Source: Paenibacillus sp. MAHUQ-63
Lineage (GTDB): Bacteria > Bacillota > Bacilli > Paenibacillales > NBRC-103111
Reading direction: 5' to 3'
Assembly (NCBI RefSeq): GCF_028765165.1
Contig: NZ_JARADB010000008.1
Coordinates: forward strand, 124,001 to 188,000
DNA: 64,000 nucleotides
Shown: one piece after another, positions 36,985-46,266 of the stretch
Position numbering within the stretch: the first letter of the stretch is position 1
How the letters are laid out: each line of letters begins with the position of its first letter
Notes under the pieces: model-generated
The model's input: the letters and a program-made list of their open reading frames with translations, nothing else
Database searches by the model: none
What the model was told of the DNA's origin: nothing
Program-made: the position numbers and the translations under genes

Positions 36985-38814
36985 ATGTGTGGCATTGTAG
37001 GGTATATTGGAAGGCGAGACGTACAGCCAATTCTGTTGAACGGATTAAGCAAGCTGGAGTATAGAGGGTATGATTCCGCGGGGATCGCGGTGCTGGTGCA
37101 GGATCAGGTCAAGATTAGCAAGGCGGAAGGACGTCTGGCCAACTTATCGGTTCAGCTGGATAAGCAACCGTTGATAGGATCGATTGGTATCGGGCATACG
37201 CGCTGGGCTACTCACGGCAGACCGTCGGATGTCAACTCCCATCCCCATACGGATATGTCGGGTAAATTCACTGTCGTACATAACGGCATCGTGGAAAACT
37301 ACATGGAGCTGAAGAAAGAGCTGGAGGATAACGGCGTCACCTTTACTTCCGAGACCGACACCGAGGTGATTGCTCACTTGCTGGCCGAGCATTACGAAGG
37401 CGACATCTTCACCGCCATGCTTGCGGTCATTCAGAGACTGCAAGGGGCTTATTCCCTTGGTGTCATGACGGAGTATGAGCCGGATAAGCTTATCGCAGTC
37501 AGACAATCGAGTCCGCTCGTTATTGGTGCGGGTCAGGGAGAATACTTCATTGCGTCGGACATCTCTGCTCTTATTGAGCATACCCGTGAGGTATATATTT
37601 TGGAAGATGGCGATTTGGCCGTCATTACACAGGAGGGTGTCTCCATCACGAAGGTCGAGACAGGGGAGCCGGCGGCGTGTAAGCTGCTGCATATCGATTG
37701 GAGCGCAGATCAGGTGGAGAAGGGGCCGTTTGAGCACTTCATGCTGAAGGAAATTCACGAACAGCCGTTAACGCTGCGGGGTACGATGCTCGGGCGCATC
37801 AATGACCAGGACGAAGTGAGTTTCCCGGAATTGGCGCACGCAGCAGGCACGTTCCAACATGTGGATAAAATCTTTATCGTGGCTTGCGGCACCGCCTATC
37901 ATGCCGGACTTGTCGGCAGCACGGTCCTTGAGAAGCTAACGCGAATCCCGGTGCAGTGCGATATCGCATCGGAATTCAGATATCGTGATCCGATCATCAC
38001 GGACCGGACGCTCGTCATCGTCGTGAGCCAATCTGGGGAAACGGCGGATACGCTTGCTGCCCTGCAAGAGAGCAGAAGGCAAGGCGCTAAAGTATTAGCC
38101 ATTACGAATGTGCCAACCAGTTCAATTGCGCGAGATGCGGACTATGTCATCGCAACGAAGGCAGGTCCGGAAATTGCAGTGGCATCGACTAAAGCGTATA
38201 CCGCTCAGTTGCTCGCTTTCTATTTGTTCAGCATTTACTTGGCCCAGGAAAGACAGACGCTGTCTTCCGAGCTTCATACGGAGCTGGTCAAAGGCTTGAA
38301 GTCACTTCCCGTTCAGGTGGAGAAGGTGCTGGAAAACGCCAACGAAGTGAAGCTGTATGCAGAATCGATCAAAGATGCGGACAGCTTATTCTTTATCGGA
38401 AGGGGCTTGGACTACGCCGTTGCGCTTGAGGGCTCTCTCAAATTGAAGGAAATCTCTTATATCCACTCGGAGGCTTATGCAGCCGGTGAGCTAAAGCACG
38501 GCACATTGGCGCTGATCGAGAAGGATACGCCGGTGATTGCGCTGGCTACACAAATGGATCTATACGAAAAAACAGTTAGCAATATTAAAGAAGTCAAGGC
38601 CCGCGGAGCACATGTCATGGGGATTACGGTAGAAGGCAATGTGGGGCTGCTTAATGCGGTCGATGAAATCTGCTTCATCCCGCCATCCCTTCAGCTTTTG
38701 GCACCGATATTGGCCGTCGTGCCGCTTCAGTTAATCTCCTATTACGCCTCCCTGGCTCTGGAGAACGATATTGATAAACCGCGCAATTTGGCCAAAAGCG
38801 TGACGGTTGAATAA
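36985..38814 (+). CDS. glmS: Glutamine-fructose-6-phosphate aminotransferase (isomerising)
   Basis: This is a 609-aa protein of full family length. MCGIVGYIG gives the N-terminal nucleophile Cys of the glutaminase domain; two SIS isomerase domains follow (IVACGTAYHAG, SQSGETADT; IGRGLDYAVALEGSLKLKEISY). The C-terminus PRNLAKSVTVE is invariant in GlmS. It makes glucosamine-6-phosphate, the first committed step to UDP-GlcNAc. No glmS ribozyme was seen in the 32-base gap before it, which suggests an operon-specific copy rather than the housekeeping gene; whether another copy exists cannot be told from this window. Confidence 0.95.
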   Translation: MCGIVGYIGRRDVQPILLNGLSKLEYRGYDSAGIAVLVQDQVKISKAEGRLANLSVQLDKQPLIGSIGIGHTRWATHGRPSDVNSHPHTDMSGKFTVVHNGIVENYMELKKELEDNGVTFTSETDTEVIAHLLAEHYEGDIFTAMLAVIQRLQGAYSLGVMTEYEPDKLIAVRQSSPLVIGAGQGEYFIASDISALIEHTREVYILEDGDLAVITQEGVSITKVETGEPAACKLLHIDWSADQVEKGPFEHFMLKEIHEQPLTLRGTMLGRINDQDEVSFPELAHAAGTFQHVDKIFIVACGTAYHAGLVGSTVLEKLTRIPVQCDIASEFRYRDPIITDRTLVIVVSQSGETADTLAALQESRRQGAKVLAITNVPTSSIARDADYVIATKAGPEIAVASTKAYTAQLLAFYLFSIYLAQERQTLSSELHTELVKGLKSLPVQVEKVLENANEVKLYAESIKDADSLFFIGRGLDYAVALEGSLKLKEISYIHSEAYAAGELKHGTLALIEKDTPVIALATQMDLYEKTVSNIKEVKARGAHVMGITVEGNVGLLNAVDEICFIPPSLQLLAPILAVVPLQLISYYASLALENDIDKPRNLAKSVTVE

Positions 38815-38841
38815 CCATCCGGATGGGAGCTGAACCACCAC

Positions 38842-39603
38842 ATGGAAGCATTCGCTATTTTGTTAGCTGCAGGGAAAGGCACACGGATGAAGTCGGAGCT
38901 GCCCAAAGTGCTTCATCCCGTCGGAGGCGTACCGATGATCAGCCGTTTGGTGAGCAAGCTGGAAGCGATGCCTATCGCTCGGATTTTGGCAGTGATCGGG
39001 CATCGGGGAGAGCTGGTAAAGAAGTGCTTGGGAACGCGGGTTACCTACGTACAGCAGGAGAATCAGCTTGGAACGGCACACGCCGTTCATCAGACTGAGC
39101 GTCTGCTCAGTAACCGCAGCGGATCGACCTTGGTGCTTACGGGCGATACGCCTCTTATCAGGCAATCTACCATCGAACGGCTGCTGGCGGCCCAGCGGGC
39201 AAACACAAGCGCTGGTGTGGTATTGACCGCGATCGTTCAGGATCCAACCGGTTACGGAAGAATTATCCGGGATCCTTCGAGCGGCGAAGTTGTCGATATC
39301 ATTGAAGAGAAGGACGCAACGCCTGAGCAGAAATGGATTAACGAAATTAACACGGGGATTTTCTGTTTCGATAATGAAAGCTTGTTTCAAGCGCTCCCTG
39401 GCATTGCCAATGATAATGCACAGCAGGAGTACTACTTGACCGATGTCGTGAAGGTGATGCGACAGACCGGTATTTCCGGCGGCCAAAAGCGATTTGAGGC
39501 GATGATCCTCGGGGATCCGACAGAGGTGATGGGGATTAACACTCCTGAACAATTGGAGGAGGCGAATCGTGCCTTTTATGAACACATGGGGATTTTTGCA
39601 TAA
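38842..39603 (+). CDS. Stand-alone UDP-GlcNAc pyrophosphorylase (GlmU N-terminal domain only)
   Basis: This 253-aa protein begins AFAILLAAGKGTRMKSELPKVL, the GlmU uridylyltransferase signature, with LVLTGDTPLI and NTGIFCF. It ends at residue 253, while bifunctional GlmU is about 450 aa, so the left-handed-beta-helix acetyltransferase domain is absent. It can turn GlcNAc-1-phosphate plus UTP into UDP-GlcNAc, but acetylation of GlcN-1-phosphate must come from another enzyme, presumably chromosomal GlmU. The stop is followed within 25 bases by glmM, so it is a compact gene, not an obvious truncation. Confidence 0.85.
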   Translation: MEAFAILLAAGKGTRMKSELPKVLHPVGGVPMISRLVSKLEAMPIARILAVIGHRGELVKKCLGTRVTYVQQENQLGTAHAVHQTERLLSNRSGSTLVLTGDTPLIRQSTIERLLAAQRANTSAGVVLTAIVQDPTGYGRIIRDPSSGEVVDIIEEKDATPEQKWINEINTGIFCFDNESLFQALPGIANDNAQQEYYLTDVVKVMRQTGISGGQKRFEAMILGDPTEVMGINTPEQLEEANRAFYEHMGIFA

Positions 39604-39627
39604 TAAGTCATAGGGAGGAAAGCAGAT

Positions 39628-40986
39628 ATGGGAGCTATTTTCGGTACGGATGGCGTCAGAGGGGTTGCCAACCGCGAGTTAACACCAGAGCTGGCTTTTG
39701 AATTAGGGCTTATTGTTGGCTACATGCTATCCCGCAGCCGTGAAAGTACTCGGCCTACCGTCGTCATCGGACGGGATACCCGCATCTCCGGGCACATGCT
39801 GGAAGCAGCTTTGGCTGCCGGGTTGTTATCCACTGGAGCGGATGTCGTAAGGCTGGGCGTACTACCGACGCCGGGTGTGGCTTATGTCACACGGCACTCA
39901 GGTATGGATGCAGGGGTGATGATCTCGGCATCTCATAATCCGGTGGAGGACAACGGGATTAAATTTTTTGGCAGGGACGGATTCAAAATGCCGGATGCGT
40001 GGGAAGCGGAGGTAGAGAGCCGCCTGGAGGGTGACGAACATTGGATTTCCCGCCCTACGGGAGCGGGAATTGGCACCCTGCGTGATGATCCGCAGGGTGC
40101 GCAGGACTATGTGAGCTACTTGAAGTCGACGGCTGCGGCGCCGCTGTCAGGCTGCAAGATCGTGCTTGATTGCGCGAACGGGGCGGCTTCCTTGCTAGCT
40201 CCGCAGCTATTCGCAGAATTGGGTGCAGAGACCATTCTTTTGTATCATCAGCCGGACGGTTTAAATATTAATCAGGATTGCGGGTCAACGCATCCGGAAC
40301 ATCTGCGTAAAGCTGTGCTGGACTATCAAGCCCATGCGGGACTCTCGTTCGACGGTGATGCGGACCGGCTGATTGCGGTTGATGAACGGGGCGAAATTCT
40401 GGACGGGGATCACATCCTCTATATCCTTGCCGCTCGTCTGGCCAAGCAGGGACGGCTGAGGCAAAACACCGTCGTTTCTACCGTCATGAGCAATCTTGGC
40501 TTTCATCAAGCGCTGCAAACCATCGGTCTCGACTCGTTAAAGAGCAAGGTCGGAGACCGGCATGTCATGGAAGCGATGCGGATTGGCGGGTACAACTTGG
40601 GCGGTGAGTCTTCCGGACATATCATTTTACTGGATGAATCGACGACAGGGGATGGCCTGTTATCGGCTGTTCAGCTGCTGCAGGTCATGCTTCAAGAAGG
40701 GAAGCCTCTGTCGGAACTCGTGTCCCCTGTCGTCAAATACCCACAGCTGGTGGTTAATGTACGAGTGATGAATAAATACAAGCTGGAAGGCAATCGCCGA
40801 ATTGATGCCGCAATCCGTCGGGTGGAAAGTGAGATGGCCGGTCGCGGCCGTGTATTGGTGCGGCCTTCGGGCACGGAATCACTGGTGCGTGTGATGGCGG
40901 AAGGACCGGATGAAAGGGAGTTGTCCGGTTATATTGAAGGCATTGTAGAGGTGGTAAAGGAAGAGCTTGAATATAGCATGGTTTAA
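39628..40986 (+). CDS. glmM: Phosphoglucosamine mutase
   Basis: This is a 452-aa protein of normal length with GGGAGGAAAG upstream. IFGTDGVRGVAN at the N-terminus, VMISASHNPVEDNGIKFF (phospho-Ser loop), FDGDADRLIAVD (metal site) and RPSGTESLVRVMAEG (phosphate binding) are all intact. It converts GlcN-6-phosphate to GlcN-1-phosphate and completes, with GlmS and the uridylyltransferase, a dedicated UDP-GlcNAc module inside the polysaccharide operon. Confidence 0.95.
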   Translation: MGAIFGTDGVRGVANRELTPELAFELGLIVGYMLSRSRESTRPTVVIGRDTRISGHMLEAALAAGLLSTGADVVRLGVLPTPGVAYVTRHSGMDAGVMISASHNPVEDNGIKFFGRDGFKMPDAWEAEVESRLEGDEHWISRPTGAGIGTLRDDPQGAQDYVSYLKSTAAAPLSGCKIVLDCANGAASLLAPQLFAELGAETILLYHQPDGLNINQDCGSTHPEHLRKAVLDYQAHAGLSFDGDADRLIAVDERGEILDGDHILYILAARLAKQGRLRQNTVVSTVMSNLGFHQALQTIGLDSLKSKVGDRHVMEAMRIGGYNLGGESSGHIILLDESTTGDGLLSAVQLLQVMLQEGKPLSELVSPVVKYPQLVVNVRVMNKYKLEGNRRIDAAIRRVESEMAGRGRVLVRPSGTESLVRVMAEGPDERELSGYIEGIVEVVKEELEYSMV

Positions 40987-40999
40987 TCCGTTAGTCCCT

Positions 41000-42247
41000 A
41001 TGAGAAAGACAATTGTATGCTTGGTCCTTTTGCAAATTTTAACAAGTGTTCCTTTATTTCTCCCGGCATACTCTCTTATCACTGAGCTTGGGGTGGTGGT
41101 CAACGGGGAAAAGATAGCCTTTACGGATGTCCAGCCTTACATCGATGAGACGGGTAGTACGATGGTGCCGGCTAGAGAAATTGCCGAAAAACTGGGTGCT
41201 GAAGTGGAATGGGATAATTCCCTGGAACAGGTAACCTTTCGCAATCAGCACGCTACATCATTATTAACAATTGGCCAGAAGATTGCTTTGGTTGACGGCA
41301 AGCAGGTGGAATTAGACTCTCCGGCTGTCCTTAAAAATGATCGAACCATGGTTCCGCTGAGAGCTGTTAGTGAGAGCCTCGGAGCCGATGTCGATTGGGT
41401 GGGAGAACGGAATTTGGTACTGATAACTTCGGCGGACAAAGCGCAAAAGTCCACTTGGATCTGGGACAGCAAGCTGATTGAGACGGATGGTGACCGTATC
41501 CTCCAGTTTGCGGCGAACCAAAAACTGACTTCCATTTATCTGCGCTATGAAACGTATCCGGGTCAAGACGTTTATCGGAATTTCATCCGCAGAGCGAGTG
41601 GTCAGGGCATCAAGGTTGAGGCGCTGGCCGGCAAATCGGATTGGATATATGAAGGCAACCATATTTATATCCGGCAATGGATTGCAGCGGTTACGCAATA
41701 TAACGCTTCGGCAGGTGCGCTAGAACGCTTCCAAGGCTTTCACTTTGATATTGAGCCCTATACATTGGACATGTGGAAGAGCAATCAGACCTGGGTGCTC
41801 GAACGGTGGATGGATACAATCAGATTCATTGAATCGGAAGTGAAAAGCTCTGATCGCAGCATGACGATGGCCTACGATATTCCCTTTTGGATCAACAGCT
41901 GTACCGTTCCGGGATCCAGCTACTCCTTTAGCGCTTGGCTGCTGGAAAAGGCGGATAGTGTCGTCATTATGGCTTATCGTAATACGGCACTCGGCAACAA
42001 CGGCATCATTGCCAGAGCCAAATCCATCATTTTAGAAGCAGCTACGCTGAAGAAACAGGCGGTCATTGCAGTGGATACGTTGCCCAGTACGGAAGCCGAT
42101 TATACGACCTTTTATAAGTCGGACGCTTCGATTATGGAGTCGGAATTGAAACAGGTCAAGGAAAGCCTCTCCCCTTATCCGAGCTATATCGGCATCGCTG
42201 TCCATGATTACGTGAGATGGATCGAACTATTGAACGCTAATCGTTGA
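41000..42247 (+). CDS. Secreted stalk-domain protein with TIM-barrel-like C-terminal domain
   Basis: This is a 415-aa protein from ATG 41000, which gives a clean signal peptide (MRKTIVCLVLLQILTS...); a TTG at 40967 overlapping glmM has an AAGGAAG site and would add 11 residues. Residues about 30-145 are two copper-amine-oxidase-N-type 'stalk' repeats (TMVPAREIAEKLGAEVEW and TMVPLRAVSESLGADVDW), common in Paenibacillus exoproteins. The rest, with FHFDIEPYTLDMWK and MTMAYDIPFW and VVIMAYRN, looks like a glycosidase-type barrel (the FDIEP acid pair is typical of active sites). It probably acts on the exported polymer or cell wall. Confidence 0.65.
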   Translation: MRKTIVCLVLLQILTSVPLFLPAYSLITELGVVVNGEKIAFTDVQPYIDETGSTMVPAREIAEKLGAEVEWDNSLEQVTFRNQHATSLLTIGQKIALVDGKQVELDSPAVLKNDRTMVPLRAVSESLGADVDWVGERNLVLITSADKAQKSTWIWDSKLIETDGDRILQFAANQKLTSIYLRYETYPGQDVYRNFIRRASGQGIKVEALAGKSDWIYEGNHIYIRQWIAAVTQYNASAGALERFQGFHFDIEPYTLDMWKSNQTWVLERWMDTIRFIESEVKSSDRSMTMAYDIPFWINSCTVPGSSYSFSAWLLEKADSVVIMAYRNTALGNNGIIARAKSIILEAATLKKQAVIAVDTLPSTEADYTTFYKSDASIMESELKQVKESLSPYPSYIGIAVHDYVRWIELLNANR

Positions 42248-42282
42248 ACGGGTTCGATGAACAAGAAGGAGGAGGATGCAAA

Positions 42283-43161
42283 ATGAAAAAAACGGGTTTG
42301 GTGATCACTCTGTTGGCTGGTGCGGCGCTCGGTGTCTCAGGAGTGGCTTTTGTTTTCGCAAGCGGCCATGAGACGGCTGGAACCTTTCAGGAATCGTCTT
42401 TACCGGGAGGAGGACTTGAAGTCCCTCATAATGATCGGATTCATCTTTCTACCGATAAGCAGTGGATCTCCTCGGAAGGTCATTTGTCGGATCTCATTCG
42501 GCTGCAGTGGACGAAAGACCGAGCGAAGCCGGCTATCGCTTGGCTGGATGAGAATGGAAAGGACAAGGCGGCTATCATCGCGCATGCCAAAGCGAATAAC
42601 CCGGAGCAGCACGATCATAACCATATGTCGTTCGAAACGACGATGGCACCTGACGGCAAAAACGCAAATGAGCTGTTTACGCGTCTGGAAATTCCGTTCG
42701 ACCAGGATGTGGCCGAAATTCGCACGCATTCCTCTAATTTCAATGTGATGGACGGGATTTTACGGATTGCCGGAACCGGTGGCGTCAATCGTGATCTGAC
42801 TTGGGCCAAATCGGATGATGGGAATGTGACGACGCCTCGCTGGGCGATGCGTGCAGATACTTCCGAGGAAACAGGAGGAAATGCCGGCTCCAATCTGCAA
42901 ATTATCCGTTATTCGGATGACGGTAAAGCACTGGACAATCCGTTAACTATTAACCGCGGCAACGGCAATATCGGTATTGGAAACTCGGACGCCAAGACCA
43001 AGCTGGACGTCAGTGATGACAGCATTCGCATCCGGAAATCTATGACGCCGGCTTCGTCTACTGCCCCCGGAGAAGTGGGGGAGATGGCATGGGATGACGG
43101 GTATGTATATGTTTGTGTGGCACCTAATACATGGAAAAGAACGGCACTATCCTCGTGGTGA
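42283..43161 (+). CDS. Secreted protein with phage-tail-fibre-like C-terminus
   Basis: This is a 292-aa protein. The ATG at 42283 has GGAGGAGG upstream. The signal peptide is KKTGLVITLLAGAALGVSG...VFAS. The mid-region has HDHNHMSFETT and the last 70 residues (NGNIGIGN, KLDVSDDSIRIRK, then GEMAWDDGYVYVCVAPNTWKR) resemble C-terminal modules of phage tail fibres and spikes and of some polysaccharide-active exoproteins. It is the last gene of the operon before a strong terminator. A role in binding the polymer at the cell surface is inference. Confidence 0.6.
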   Translation: MKKTGLVITLLAGAALGVSGVAFVFASGHETAGTFQESSLPGGGLEVPHNDRIHLSTDKQWISSEGHLSDLIRLQWTKDRAKPAIAWLDENGKDKAAIIAHAKANNPEQHDHNHMSFETTMAPDGKNANELFTRLEIPFDQDVAEIRTHSSNFNVMDGILRIAGTGGVNRDLTWAKSDDGNVTTPRWAMRADTSEETGGNAGSNLQIIRYSDDGKALDNPLTINRGNGNIGIGNSDAKTKLDVSDDSIRIRKSMTPASSTAPGEVGEMAWDDGYVYVCVAPNTWKRTALSSW

Positions 43162-43240
43162 AAATAACTCCTTTCTTTCCGAAACATTCAAAGCATCTAG
43201 CCTCAGCGAGTCACTTTTCATTCACATTTGTTCAGAAGGT

Positions 43241-43273
43241 AAAGCCCTCTATTTTTATAGAGGGCTTTTTTTT
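43241..43273 (+). terminator. Rho-independent terminator of the exopolysaccharide operon
   Basis: AAAGCCCTCTAT pairs with ATAGAGGGCTTT over a 4-base loop and is followed by a T-run. It closes the operon before the two-component genes. Confidence 0.85.
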
Positions 43274-43476
43274 GAGAGATAAGCGGAAAATTCCTTGTAT
43301 GACGCGGGGTCTGACGGCATTCAACGCGCTTTCCAAAGCGGCTTTTTGACACATTTCTTAAAGGTTGTTATGTGATTTCTACTATGCAATATAAATCATA
43401 CAACTTCGAATACCCCCTTAAAATGGAAATGATTTCAGAAGTCTATGAGAGGATCATAGAAAGGTGTGAACCGCTT

Positions 43477-44178
43477 GTGCCTTGGAAAGTGTTGATTGTG
43501 GATGATGATCCGAATGTGAGAGAAATCATCCGGCTCTATTTCCGTCAGCAGCTCATCGAATTAATCGAGGCCCCTGACGGCGTCTCGGCCCTGACCATGT
43601 TAGCGGAAGTTAAGCCTGATATCGTGATACTAGATGTGATGATGCCCGGGCTCGACGGTTATGAAACGTGCCGGGAGATTACCAAGCGTTATGATGTGCC
43701 GGTCATTATGCTGACGGCGAAGAACGATGAGTTTGATCGGGTGCTGGGCCTTGAGCTGGGCGCCGACGATTATATGACCAAGCCCTTCAGTCCGAGAGAG
43801 CTGGTGGCGCGCATTAAAGCGATTTTTCGCAGAATGCAGAAGGGACAGTCGATTATTGAGGTGGATGCACCTGTCCAATATGAGTTTGATAATTTAGTCA
43901 TACATGTGACCCGCCGAGAGGTGCTCGCGGGGAGTTTGAAAATTGACATGCGCCCCAAGGAGTTTGAACTGCTCGCATTTTTTGCGAAATCTCCGGGCAG
44001 CGTGTTTACAAGAGAACAGCTGCTGGAGCAGGTGTGGGGATATAACTTTTTAGGCGATATGAGAACGGTGGACGTTCATATTAAAAAACTTCGTGAAAAG
44101 CTAAGCCCGTGTCAGCATGTTTGCATTCATACGGTCTGGGGAGTGGGCTATAAATTTGAGGTAGCAGCATGTTCCTAA
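43477..44178 (+). CDS. OmpR/PhoB-family response regulator
   Basis: This is a 233-aa protein from GTG 43477, chosen because AAAGGTG precedes it and because it gives the usual family length; the frame is open back to 43372. The receiver has VLIVDDDPN, VILDVMMPGLDG (phospho-Asp near residue 52), MLTAK and DDYMTKPFS. The winged-helix output domain ends GVGYKF. It overlaps the histidine kinase gene by 10 bases. Its placement just after the polysaccharide operon makes that operon a likely target, though no binding site was identified. Confidence 0.9.
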   Translation: MPWKVLIVDDDPNVREIIRLYFRQQLIELIEAPDGVSALTMLAEVKPDIVILDVMMPGLDGYETCREITKRYDVPVIMLTAKNDEFDRVLGLELGADDYMTKPFSPRELVARIKAIFRRMQKGQSIIEVDAPVQYEFDNLVIHVTRREVLAGSLKIDMRPKEFELLAFFAKSPGSVFTREQLLEQVWGYNFLGDMRTVDVHIKKLREKLSPCQHVCIHTVWGVGYKFEVAACS

Positions 44179-45647
44179 ATCCAAATAAAAGCATTCTCCG
44201 CAAAATGTTGACCAGCTCCATCGTTACGGTGCTTCTTGGGCTATGTGCGGTGGGGCTCGTTATTTCGTTGTTTGCCAAGGATTATATCGTCAACTCCAAA
44301 AGTAAAGAGATGATCCGGCAAGCCAAGCAGGTTAATCTCGCCATTCAAAATCAGACTGAACCGAGTGAGGGGTTTAAGGAGCAGCTGCGCTTTTTCGATG
44401 AAGCCTTTGATTCGCGTATTTGGATATTTGACTTGAACGGAAACATCGTTACTACATCTTCAAAGGATGAGGTGAACGTAGGCAAGATCGTCAGCACCGA
44501 AGTTGTAAACCAAGTCCTGAATGGTGAACCCGCCATATGGAATCTATCCGAAGGGTTTAAGGAAGGCATGCTTTCGATTGCCGTCCCATGGGGAAAAGAC
44601 AACGACGTATACGGTGGTATTGTACTGCATTCGCCTCTTAAAGGGATGAATGAGACCATCGCTCAGCTTAGAGAAACCATTCTTTGGGTTACCTTGCTCG
44701 GTATATTCTTTTCATTTGGTGTATCCTCCTATTTATCCTGGTCCATTACCCGACCCATCCAACAGATCGACAAGGCGGCAGCCAAGATTGCCATCGGTGA
44801 TTACAGCGAGAGAATTCAAATAGATTCCAAAGACGAGATTGGTGAGCTGGCGACAACCATTAATCACATGGTGGAGCAGCTTGCGCGCGTTGATCTGGAA
44901 AAGAGACAGCTGAATCAGCTGCGGCATGACTTTTTGGCTAATGTTTCCCATGAGCTGCGAACGCCGCTTACGGCGATGCAGGGTTTTTTGGAGGCGCTTC
45001 AGGATGGTTTGATCGAAGAAGGAGCGCGGGAAAGATATTACGAGATCATGTATAACGAAACCCTTCATATGAACCGGCTGGTCGATGATATTACCGATTT
45101 AATGAAGCTGGAAAATAAGGAAATCGATCTTGTGTTGTTGGCGGTCGATGTTCAGGCGATGCTGTCCAAGCTGACTTTTAAATTCCAACCGGAAGCAGAA
45201 CTCCGCGGGACGGTTATTCACTGCCTTGTGGATGAAAATTCGCCACAGGCTCACGCCGATCCGGATCGACTGGAACAAATTTTTAATAATTTGATCAAAA
45301 ATGCAGTTAAGTTCACCGAGAACGGGACGATAGAATTGAAGGCGATGGCGGTTCCGTCGGAAGGGTGTGTCCTCATCACGGTAACCGATACGGGAATCGG
45401 TATATCACCGGAGGATCAAGGGCTCATCTGGGAGCGCTTCTTCAAAGTGGAGAGAGGCAGACCCGTGAAGCATAAAGGCTCATCCGGTTTGGGGCTCGCC
45501 ATTGTGCGAGAGCTTGTCGAGCTTCACAATGGAAGCATTCGCGTGCGAAGCGAGCTGGGGGTCGGAAGCGCCTTTGAGGTCAGAATTCCGCTTTATGACA
45601 GCCGTCAGTATGTGCAGCCGTTGGCAAATTTGGCCGTTGTTGGATAG
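44169..45647 (+). CDS. Membrane sensor histidine kinase
   Basis: This is a 492-aa protein. Two membrane helices (about 15-35 and 170-190) flank an extracellular sensor of about 130 residues. A HAMP domain (SITRPIQQIDKAAAKIA), HisKA (LANVSHELRTPLTAMQG, phospho-His near residue 261) and HATPase (NNLIKNAVKF, TDTGIGIS, GSSGLGLAIV) follow. All catalytic motifs are intact. Its start overlaps the response regulator end, so they are a cognate pair. The ligand is unknown. Confidence 0.92.
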   Translation: MFLNPNKSILRKMLTSSIVTVLLGLCAVGLVISLFAKDYIVNSKSKEMIRQAKQVNLAIQNQTEPSEGFKEQLRFFDEAFDSRIWIFDLNGNIVTTSSKDEVNVGKIVSTEVVNQVLNGEPAIWNLSEGFKEGMLSIAVPWGKDNDVYGGIVLHSPLKGMNETIAQLRETILWVTLLGIFFSFGVSSYLSWSITRPIQQIDKAAAKIAIGDYSERIQIDSKDEIGELATTINHMVEQLARVDLEKRQLNQLRHDFLANVSHELRTPLTAMQGFLEALQDGLIEEGARERYYEIMYNETLHMNRLVDDITDLMKLENKEIDLVLLAVDVQAMLSKLTFKFQPEAELRGTVIHCLVDENSPQAHADPDRLEQIFNNLIKNAVKFTENGTIELKAMAVPSEGCVLITVTDTGIGISPEDQGLIWERFFKVERGRPVKHKGSSGLGLAIVRELVELHNGSIRVRSELGVGSAFEVRIPLYDSRQYVQPLANLAVVG

Positions 45648-45672
45648 CTCGAATCCACCTATCGATAGAAAG

Positions 45673-45713
45673 ACCGCAGAGAAGGGAGGGCTCCTTTTCT
45701 GCGGTTTTTTTTC
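45673..45713 (+). terminator. Terminator of the two-component operon
   Basis: ACCGCAGAGAAGGGAG pairs with CTCCTTTTCTGCGGT (near-perfect) and is followed by eight T. Confidence 0.85.
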
Positions 45714-45763
45714 AAGTATCCAAAAGCCGCCATATCTCTTTTAATTTTCTTGATGAAAAACAA

Positions 45764-45967
45764 GTGCAGTTGTTTGGATTGGATGCTATTCAATTAACGT
45801 ATGTAAATAGACATGATTGGGACAAAAGAATTGATACTCTGATCATATTCAAGTCAGGATCTCAATTTTACAGCATACGGAATTCTTCCTACGAAGTTAC
45901 ATATAAAGGATCGATTCAGGAGTTTCAAGCTTTACTGGAGAGCATGAGGTTTAATCCGGATCTTTGA
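45764..45967 (+). CDS. Possible small protein or 3' fragment (67 aa), unknown
   Basis: The frame reads sensibly (GLDAIQLTYVNRHDWDKRID, then FKSGSQFYSIRNSSYEV) but the GTG at 45764 has no ribosome binding site and the frame stays open upstream into the terminator. It may be the tail of a lost gene. From 45968 to 46189 I see no gene. Confidence 0.35.
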   Translation: MQLFGLDAIQLTYVNRHDWDKRIDTLIIFKSGSQFYSIRNSSYEVTYKGSIQEFQALLESMRFNPDL

Positions 45968-46189
45968 ATGCCTAATCCTATTCATAATTCCAGAACGATG
46001 AGGAATTTATTCACAACTTACACCAATATTGAATTAAAGCTAACAAAATATGCAACTCCCCAGGGCCGCGAACCATCGCGTCCCCAATTTTCATTATAAA
46101 ACAAACCCAATTTGTTCCTATAAGATAGGTAATTTTCGGTTAGATTCAACGAAAAGCACAGAAAATTAGATTTTTTACTTTCTTCCACT

Positions 46190-46220
46190 TTGCATAAAAG
46201 CTAGAATCTGATAGTATATA
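46190..46220 (+). promoter_or_regulatory. Candidate sigma-A promoter of cysD
   Basis: TTGCAT (46190) and a TAGTATATA region (46212-46220) are spaced 16-19 bases apart, about 45 bases before the cysD start. No S-box or T-box riboswitch fold was recognised in the leader. Confidence 0.4.
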
Positions 46221-46266
46221 AGAAATACCGATAGATTTAGTGAGGATTAAAAGGAGGCACCTTTCC

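Noticed and set aside
45968-46266. Riboswitch (S-box or T-box) upstream of cysD
   Set aside because: No conserved core sequence or clear terminator/antiterminator pair was found in the leader.
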